From: Paracoccaceae bacterium
Lineage (GTDB): Bacteria; Pseudomonadota; Alphaproteobacteria; Rhodobacterales; Rhodobacteraceae
Length of the DNA stretch: 64,000 nucleotides
Reading direction: 5' to 3'
Assembly: GCA_030697175.1 (NCBI GenBank)
Contig: JAUYQR010000004.1
Span: 1 to 64,000, forward strand
Under the pieces are notes generated by a model. The model was not told the origin of the DNA and made no database searches. It worked only from the letters and a program-made list of their open reading frames with translations. Position numbers and translations under genes: made by a program. Shown here in pieces: positions 55,028-64,000 of the stretch. The first letter of the stretch is position 1. Each line of letters starts with the position of its first letter.

Positions 55028-56698
55028 CTACTCCGCCGGTTCCTGCATCTGCTCGCGCCCGCCACCGCAGGCCATCACCTCGGCCCCGTTCGGCATCCGG
55101 AACTCCGCCTTGCGCTCCACCGCGCGGTCCTGCATCTGCGCTTTCACCGCCGCCCGCCGCTCTGCCGCCTTCGCCGCCCTGTCGGCGCTGGCCTCCCAGT
55201 CGGCCACCTGCGCCTCGGCAATGGTCCGCGTCTCGTCGAAATGGAAATCGACCGAGTTCTTGGTCTGCGGCCCCCAGTATCCGGCCTTGCCCAGATCATA
55301 GAACGTCCGCCCCACGCCGGCCTTCAGGAACGCCTTCAGGCAGCCCAAGAGATACCGCCGCCGGAACCCCGTCCCGCGCCACGGATAGTGGAACAAGGCC
55401 TTGCGCATGTAGAAGCGGCGGTAGTTCTTCATCACCCCGTCCAGCAACTCGCCCCGGGTCAACGCGGCTGGCTTCATGATCGGCGTGACGAAGTTGTATT
55501 TCGAGAAATCAAAGACTTCGACCTGATCCTTGATCTCCTGAAACAGCGGCGTGAATGGCCACGGGGTATACATCGCCCAGTTCGCCAGATCCGGCTGCCA
55601 ATCCCACGCCATCTGAAATGTCTCTTCCAGCGTCTCTTTCGTCTCGTTGTCCAGGCCGACGATGAACTGCGCCTCGACAAAGATATCCGCCTCGCGCAGC
55701 AGCCGCACCGCCTCCTTGTTCTCGGCGACGGTGGTTTCCTTGTTGAACATGTCCAGCTTCAACTGCGCCGCCGCCTCGGTGCCAAGGGACACATGCACCA
55801 ACCCGGCCTTGCGGTAGAACTTCAGCAAATCGCGATCTCGGTAGATGTCCGTGACGCGGGTGTTGATGCCCCACTTGATGCGGTCCGGCAGGCCCCGGTC
55901 GATCAACTCCTGACAGAACTCGACAAACTTCTTCTTGTTGATCGTCGGCTCCTCGTCCGCCAGGATGAAGAACCCCACCCCGTGGTCGTTGACCAGCCGC
56001 TCGATCTCGTCGACCACCTTCTTCGGGTCGCGCACCCGGTAATCGCGCCAGAATTTCCACTGGCTGCAGAACGAACAGGTGAACGGGCAGCCCCGCGCCA
56101 TGTTCGGGATCGCCACCTTCACGCCCAGGGGCACATAGATATACTTGTCCCACTCCAGCAGCGACCAGTCCGGGTCGATGCCATCCAGGTTCTTCACCGT
56201 CGACGCAGCCTGCGTCGCCACGATCTCCTCGCCGTCCCTGAACGCCAGGCCCTTGATCCGCCGCCGGTCCGCAGGCCAGCGCCCATCCCGCACCGCCTGC
56301 ATCAGCGCGACCACGATCTCCTCGCCCTCGCCGCGCACGATCACGTCGATCCACGGCGCCTCGGTCAGCACCTGGCGGAACATGAACGTCGCGTGGATGC
56401 CGCCCAGCACCCGCAGCGCATCCGGCACCACCTCGGCGGCGATCTTCATCACCGCCTCGGCCTCATAGATCGCCGGCGTGATCGCGGTGGTGCCCACCAC
56501 ATCCGGCGCCAGCGCCTTCAGCCGCGCGCGCAAATCGTCATGCCCGATGTGGTTGGTCATTGCGTCGATGAAGTGGATGTCGTCGAACCCCGCCGCCTTC
56601 AGCGACCCCGCCAGATAGGCAACCCAGGCCGGCGGCCAGTTCCCGGCAATCTCTGCGCCGCCGGAATGGTAGTTCGGATGGATAAAGACGATGCGCAT
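55028..56698 (-). CDS. bchE: Mg-protoporphyrin IX monomethyl ester anaerobic oxidative cyclase
   Basis: From ATG 56698 ([25 protein letters not shown]) the enzyme is 556 residues. N-terminal B12-binding-like domain, then radical SAM motif [17 protein letters not shown] (CxxxCxxC). It forms ring E without oxygen, using cobalamin and SAM. One exact and one degenerate PpsR site lie in the 61-base gap after ppsR. Confidence 0.97.
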   Translation of the reverse strand: MRIVFIHPNYHSGGAEIAGNWPPAWVAYLAGSLKAAGFDDIHFIDAMTNHIGHDDLRARLKALAPDVVGTTAITPAIYEAEAVMKIAAEVVPDALRVLGGIHATFMFRQVLTEAPWIDVIVRGEGEEIVVALMQAVRDGRWPADRRRIKGLAFRDGEEIVATQAASTVKNLDGIDPDWSLLEWDKYIYVPLGVKVAIPNMARGCPFTCSFCSQWKFWRDYRVRDPKKVVDEIERLVNDHGVGFFILADEEPTINKKKFVEFCQELIDRGLPDRIKWGINTRVTDIYRDRDLLKFYRKAGLVHVSLGTEAAAQLKLDMFNKETTVAENKEAVRLLREADIFVEAQFIVGLDNETKETLEETFQMAWDWQPDLANWAMYTPWPFTPLFQEIKDQVEVFDFSKYNFVTPIMKPAALTRGELLDGVMKNYRRFYMRKALFHYPWRGTGFRRRYLLGCLKAFLKAGVGRTFYDLGKAGYWGPQTKNSVDFHFDETRTIAEAQVADWEASADRAAKAAERRAAVKAQMQDRAVERKAEFRMPNGAEVMACGGGREQMQEPAE

Positions 56699-56712
56699 GC
56701 CTGCCCCCTGCC

Positions 56713-56730
56713 TGTCAGGGCAGGTTGACA
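56713..56730 (-). promoter_or_regulatory. PpsR/CrtJ site before bchE
   Basis: TGTCAGGGCAGGTTGACA is an exact TGT-N12-ACA match 15 bases before the bchE start. Seven bases further, TGTCAACTTTACTTGATC (56738-56755) keeps the TGT half but has ATC instead of ACA. Confidence 0.75.
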
Positions 56731-56759
56731 CATCGTCTGTCAACTTTACTTGATCTGCG

Positions 56760-58184
56760 TCAAACGGCCTGGTCGCCGTCCTTGTTCAGAAGCCCATACT
56801 TGCGCAGCTTCACATACAAGGATTGCCGCGACAGGCTCAGCATTTCTGCCGCAGCAACGCGGTTGTTGCGCGTCAGCTCCAGCGCCGTCTCGATGCACAT
56901 CTTCTCGATCACATCGGTTGTCTCGGCCACGATGTCCTTCAACGTCGACGACCCGACCAGTTCCATCATCGACCGGGTGCCCTCATCGGTGACCCCCGCG
57001 CCAGACCGGCGCAGCGATTCCGCCCGGCTGGCATCCCGCACCACCAGCACCAGCACCGGGTTCGGCCGATCGTTCAACCACGAGGCCGAGATTTCGACCG
57101 CGATCTGGCCGGAATAATCCGTCGTCAGCCGTGTCGCATACATCCGCAGTTGCCCGGTGCGCTTGACGTTGTCCAGGAGCACCCGCAGGTCCACCGCTCC
57201 GCGCGCCAGATAATCGGCGATCGACCGGCCCCGCACCGCCGCCATGCTGGCCGCATCGGTCAGGTTCAGGAACGCCTCGTTCGCCGCCCGGATCACCCCC
57301 TCGGCGTCGGCGAACACGATGCCATCGACACCCTCATGGTAAAGCCGCGCCAGGTTTTCGGCCAGATCATCGGTCTGCGCCGCCTGCTTTTCCGCCGGGT
57401 CGATCTGGCACAGCACGATCCGCTCGCCCGCCGCGCGAAACAGGGTCGATGTGACCAGCACCCGCCGCTGCGACCGCCGCGCGGTCAGTTCCATCGGTGC
57501 CGCCGTCTCCGACCCCGCATTGTTCGCCAGCATCTCCAGAAACTCGCCGCGCCTGCGCCCGTCGAACTCCTGCGCCACGGCAGACCCGACCAGATCGACC
57601 CGGCTGCCGCCAAGAATGACCGCCGCCGCCGGGTTCAGGTCGGTGATCCGCCCGCTTGACATCGACACCATCAGAACGGGATCGCGCGACACCTCCAGCA
57701 GCACGCGGTAGCGCGTATCCGCCTCGCGCTGCGCCTCGTAATCCCGCTCCAGCGCCAATTGCGCCGCCACAAGCTGCTGCTGCACCTCGGCGATCGGGCG
57801 CAAATCGCGGCCCAGCATCAGAAGCGAGCCATCCTTGCTGATCTGATGGATCGAATAGCGCACCGGAAAATCCCACGCCTCGGCGCTGACGTGGTTCAGC
57901 TCCACCGCCATCGGACCATGCGTCTTGCTGCCAAGATCAGCCAACCGCAGGTCGAACTTGCGCTGGCTTTCCTCGGTCAGCAGGTCATTCAGCCGCGCCC
58001 CCTCCCAATCGGCCAATTGGCCGAACGAGCGGTGATGCGGGTTCACCAGAACCGTCACCACGCGGCGCGTGGGGGCCACCAAAAGGGCAATATCCGACGC
58101 CGTCGCCAGAATCTCGGTCACGAGATCCGGCGACATCATGGGCAGCTTGCCCGAACTCAGCAGATGCCGACCGTCCGTTGTCAC
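56760..58184 (-). CDS. ppsR: PpsR/CrtJ, redox-responsive repressor of photosynthesis genes
   Basis: A 474-residue protein from GTG 58184; ATGs at residues 16 and 17 are alternatives. N-terminal and two PAS domains ([77 protein letters not shown]) and a C-terminal Fis-type HTH ([26 protein letters not shown]). Cys 259 in the inter-PAS linker and Cys 430 at the HTH match the redox pair of Rhodobacter PpsR. It should bind the TGT-N12-ACA sites listed here. Confidence 0.96.
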   Translation of the reverse strand: MTTDGRHLLSSGKLPMMSPDLVTEILATASDIALLVAPTRRVVTVLVNPHHRSFGQLADWEGARLNDLLTEESQRKFDLRLADLGSKTHGPMAVELNHVSAEAWDFPVRYSIHQISKDGSLLMLGRDLRPIAEVQQQLVAAQLALERDYEAQREADTRYRVLLEVSRDPVLMVSMSSGRITDLNPAAAVILGGSRVDLVGSAVAQEFDGRRRGEFLEMLANNAGSETAAPMELTARRSQRRVLVTSTLFRAAGERIVLCQIDPAEKQAAQTDDLAENLARLYHEGVDGIVFADAEGVIRAANEAFLNLTDAASMAAVRGRSIADYLARGAVDLRVLLDNVKRTGQLRMYATRLTTDYSGQIAVEISASWLNDRPNPVLVLVVRDASRAESLRRSGAGVTDEGTRSMMELVGSSTLKDIVAETTDVIEKMCIETALELTRNNRVAAAEMLSLSRQSLYVKLRKYGLLNKDGDQAV

Positions 58185-58233
58185 TTAGTACCGACCTGTT
58201 CCTACTGTCCGCAGGGTCCGAGACCCCGACGTT

Positions 58234-59043
58234 TCATCCATGTTCAAGTTCCAGCGCCCGTGGCGCGGACGAAAGACCAAAGGTGGCCAGGGCCACCGTC
58301 AGGTCATTCGTGGCGATATCGGCCCCGGTGGGCGGCAAGGCACCGGCGGCGGTGTCATTGTACCACAAGACCGCCCCGCCAAGCGCCACCGGAAGCGTGC
58401 CGCCCGATCCTTGTTTCCCCGACCCTTGCTTCAGCGTTGTCACCAGCTTGCGGCAAAGGTCAAGATTTTCCCGGCACGCCACTGAAATGATCGCACCGTC
58501 AAAACTCTGGTGCTGCATCACCAGACGCAAGTCCTCGATGCTCGGGCCGATCTTCAGGCAGACCGACAGCCCGCGCCTGCGCAACTGGCCAAGCACGGTC
58601 ATCGGACCCAGCGTATGCGTCTCGTTCTGCGGCACGATCAACAGGATCGCCCCGACCGTTGCCGCACCGTCGCCCTGCCCGGCCCAGCCAGCGCTGATCT
58701 CGCGCAGGAAGGCCTGCATCCGCGCCACCGCGATCGACAGCGCGGCAAACGAGATGCGGTCCGTCTCCCAGTCCACACCCAGGGTCCGCGCGATCTGCGG
58801 CAGATAGTAATCAACCAGATCGGCGTCCGTGACCCGGTGCCGGCGCAAATCGCCATGAACCGTCGAAAGCGCACCGGTGCCGGGGTCCAGGAATGCTTGC
58901 GTCAACCGCTCCAGCACCGTCACGCTAAGCGCCGCGCTAGGCTTGCCGTCGCGCGCCACCAGGCGCGCAAGCGCCTCGGCCGCCAAAAGCGATACGCTGC
59001 TGCCGTCACGCTGTCTGGGCTCGTCATGCTGACTGTCCCGCAT
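58234..59043 (-). CDS. ppaA: PpaA/AerR, cobalamin-binding antirepressor
   Basis: From ATG 59043 (GGAGAGG before it) the protein is 269 residues; ATG 59061 would add MGRRGE. A helical N-terminus precedes a B12-binding-like domain with NETHTLGPM (axial His 143) and RRRGLSVCLKIGPS. AerR/PpaA binds cobalamin in light and modulates PpsR/CrtJ. Two possible starts recall the long and short AerR forms of R. capsulatus. The C-terminus has a small GSGKQGSGG linker. Confidence 0.9.
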   Translation of the reverse strand: MRDSQHDEPRQRDGSSVSLLAAEALARLVARDGKPSAALSVTVLERLTQAFLDPGTGALSTVHGDLRRHRVTDADLVDYYLPQIARTLGVDWETDRISFAALSIAVARMQAFLREISAGWAGQGDGAATVGAILLIVPQNETHTLGPMTVLGQLRRRGLSVCLKIGPSIEDLRLVMQHQSFDGAIISVACRENLDLCRKLVTTLKQGSGKQGSGGTLPVALGGAVLWYNDTAAGALPPTGADIATNDLTVALATFGLSSAPRALELEHG

Positions 59044-59168
59044 CTCGCCTCTCCGACCCATCACTCGTGACAGAGCCGGGCAAGCAATACCGGCACCACC
59101 AGCGCCCGCACCCATCGGTCAAAGATACCCGCGCTTGTTTGCGTCAGTTTCCCGCAATGGCGAAGCAA

Positions 59169-59186
59169 TGTCAAAGAAAATTGACA
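59169..59186. promoter_or_regulatory. PpsR/CrtJ site, ppaA side of the ppaA-bchF gap
   Basis: TGTCAAAGAAAATTGACA is an exact TGT-N12-ACA match in the 342-base divergent region, which holds no gene but three PpsR-type sites. Confidence 0.85.
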
Positions 59187-59282
59187 GCTTCAATGCTGCA
59201 TCGGCAGCGTCCCGCAAATCGTCCAGTTATTCCAAACATTTTAGCCTGATATCACGGCCTTCGCCTTGAATTTGATCTCTGC

Positions 59283-59300
59283 TGTCCAAAAAGCTGCACG
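59283..59300. promoter_or_regulatory. Degenerate PpsR/CrtJ site before bchF
   Basis: TGTCCAAAAAGCTGCACG has TGT-N12-ACG, one base off. It lies six bases from the exact bchF site, like the paired sites at bchC. Confidence 0.5.
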
Positions 59301-59306
59301 CCAAGT

Positions 59307-59324
59307 TGTAAGTTTTAGTTGACA
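59307..59324 (+). promoter_or_regulatory. PpsR/CrtJ site and -35 before bchF
   Basis: TGTAAGTTTTAGTTGACA is an exact TGT-N12-ACA match whose right half forms TTGACA (59319-59324), a consensus -35. A possible -10, TACCCT, follows after 16 bases. PpsR bound here would occlude the bchF promoter. Confidence 0.8.
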
Positions 59325-59385
59325 CTTGCCGCTCACTGGCTACCCTGAACCGGCATAGCAGTCCCAAGGAAGGGCCTCCGACCGA

Positions 59386-62789
<3,404 letters not shown>

Positions 62790-62800
<11 letters not shown>

Positions 62801-64000
62801 CCGGTCGCATCAGGCAGAGGTGAAGGTCAAGACGGGCTACCGCTTTGTCATCATCACGCTCGACGCCCATGCCGCCGGCCCCGCCGCGCGGATTGCGCCT
62901 CGGCTGGCGCGCGATTTCCCCGGCATCGAGGTCTCCGTCCACGCCGCCGCCGAATGGGCCGAAAACCCCGCCGCCCTTGCCCGCGCCAAGGCCGCCGTGG
63001 CCAGCGCCAACATCATCGTGGCGAACCTGCTGTTCATCGAAGAGCACATCACCGCGATCCTGCCCGACCTGCACGCCGTGCGTGACGGGCTCGATGCCTT
63101 CGTCGGCGTCATTGCCGATCCGCAGATCGTCAAGCTGACGCGGATGGGCGATCTGGATATGTCCAAGCCCGCAAGCGGGGCGATGGCCTTCCTGAAAAAG
63201 ATGCGCGGCCCGAAAGAGCCTTCGGCCTCGTCGGGCCAGAAGCAGATGGCGCTGTTGCGCCGCCTGCCAAAGATCCTGCGCTGGATTCCCGGCAAGGCGC
63301 AGGACATGCGCGCCTGGTTTCTGGCGATGCAATACTGGCTCGGCGGGTCGGACGACAATCTGGAAGCGATGATCCGCTTCCTCGTCAGCCGTTATTCGGC
63401 CGACCGCAAGTGGCAGGCGGTGAAGGCTGCGGCCCCGATCGACTACCCCGATGTCGGCCTTTACCACCCGCGCCTCAAGGGCCGCATCACCACCGACATC
63501 ACCGACATGCCGCGCCCGAAGGACACCCGCGCCACCGTGGGCCTCCTGATGCTGCGCAGCTACATCCTCGCCGCCGACACCGCGCATTATGACGCCGTGA
63601 TCGCCGCTTTCGAGGCGCGCGGCATTGCCGTCCTGCCCGCCTTCGCCGGGGGTCTGGATGGTCGCCCCGCGATCGACGCCTATTTCAGGGGCCGCATCGA
63701 CGCGATGGTGTCGCTGACCGGCTTTTCGCTTGTCGGCGGCCCGGCCTACAACGACAGCCCCGCTGCGGTGGCCGCCCTCTCGGCGCTCGACGTGCCCTAC
63801 ATCGCCGCGCACCCCTTGGAGTTCCAGACGCTCGACCAGTGGCAGGCCTCCGAAGGTGGCCTTGGCCCGGTCGAGACCACCATGCTGATCGCGCTGCCGG
63901 AGATTGACGGCGCGACCAACCCCACCGTTTTTGCCGGACGCCGGGGCAGCACCGACACCGCCGCGCCCGACGCCCGCGTGATGCTTGCCTGCCCGGAACG
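62790..64000 (+). CDS. bchH: Magnesium chelatase subunit H, 5' part
   Basis: The frame opens at ATG 62790 ([20 protein letters not shown]) and stays open to the window end, about 400 of the roughly 1,200 residues usual for BchH. Typical N-terminal features are [91 protein letters not shown] and [13 protein letters not shown]. It binds protoporphyrin IX for Mg insertion with BchI and BchD. Confidence 0.95.

Overview
The window is high-GC alphaproteobacterial DNA and most of it is a photosynthesis gene cluster of the Rhodobacter type. It has pufQBALMX without a cytochrome pufC, the crt genes of the spheroidene pathway (crtA, B, I, C, D, E, F), a ppsR/ppaA regulator pair and dxs just beyond pufX. 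pufX points to Rhodobacter sensu lato or a close relative (family Rhodobacteraceae, purple non-sulfur). I cannot fix the genus from sequence alone.

Layout. 1-5.3 kb is an accessory, eroded segment: the end of an IS256-type element, a small exported protein, an outer-membrane barrel protein, a glycosyltransferase, two adjacent surface-polysaccharide genes (GT25 and RgpF types) that each carry one frameshift, and an FkbM methyltransferase. 5.5-10.5 kb is a ribose-type sugar ABC transporter with a divergent FGGY sugar kinase. 10.5-29.9 kb is mostly housekeeping: aroB-aroK, a small membrane protein, an exported protein, a XerD-type recombinase, a CNNM/CorC-type protein, a class I glutamine amidotransferase-like hydrolase, a DUF305 protein, a D-erythronate dehydrogenase-like enzyme, a class V aminotransferase, an MsbA-like exporter, ygfZ, efp, a PopZ-like acidic protein, tolC, a Pcm-type methyltransferase and dxs.

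30.0-64.0 kb is the photosynthesis cluster. On the minus strand, crtEF-bchCXYZ-pufQBALMX form one superoperon-like series with many start/stop overlaps. Then come crtDC (+), tspO and crtIB (-), crtA-bchIDO (+), idi-bchP-orf428-bchG-bchJ-bchE-ppsR-ppaA (-) and bchF-N-B-H (+). bchH runs off the right end. Together they make bacteriochlorophyll a (BchHDI Mg insertion, BchE ring closure, BchNB protochlorophyllide reduction, BchXYZ chlorin reduction, BchF/BchC side-chain steps, BchG/BchP tail), spheroidene/spheroidenone, and the RC-LH1-PufX core. Eight exact TGT-N12-ACA PpsR/CrtJ-type sites lie before bchC, crtE/crtD, crtI/crtA, bchG, bchE and ppaA/bchF.

The most notable oddities are: bchD, whose conserved N-terminus is open but has no ATG/GTG/TTG start (an ATA sits at the expected place, overlapping the bchI stop); a crtD/crtC junction where a conserved-looking CrtC N-terminus is readable upstream of the only usable crtC start; a 23-codon mini-ORF coupled at both ends between bchX and bchY; repeat elements read as protein at the bchN C-terminus and inside bchB; a dispersed repeat family through the window; an intrinsic terminator directly abutting the dxs ribosome-binding site; and a 16-bp tandem array that repeats the 3' end of a gene.
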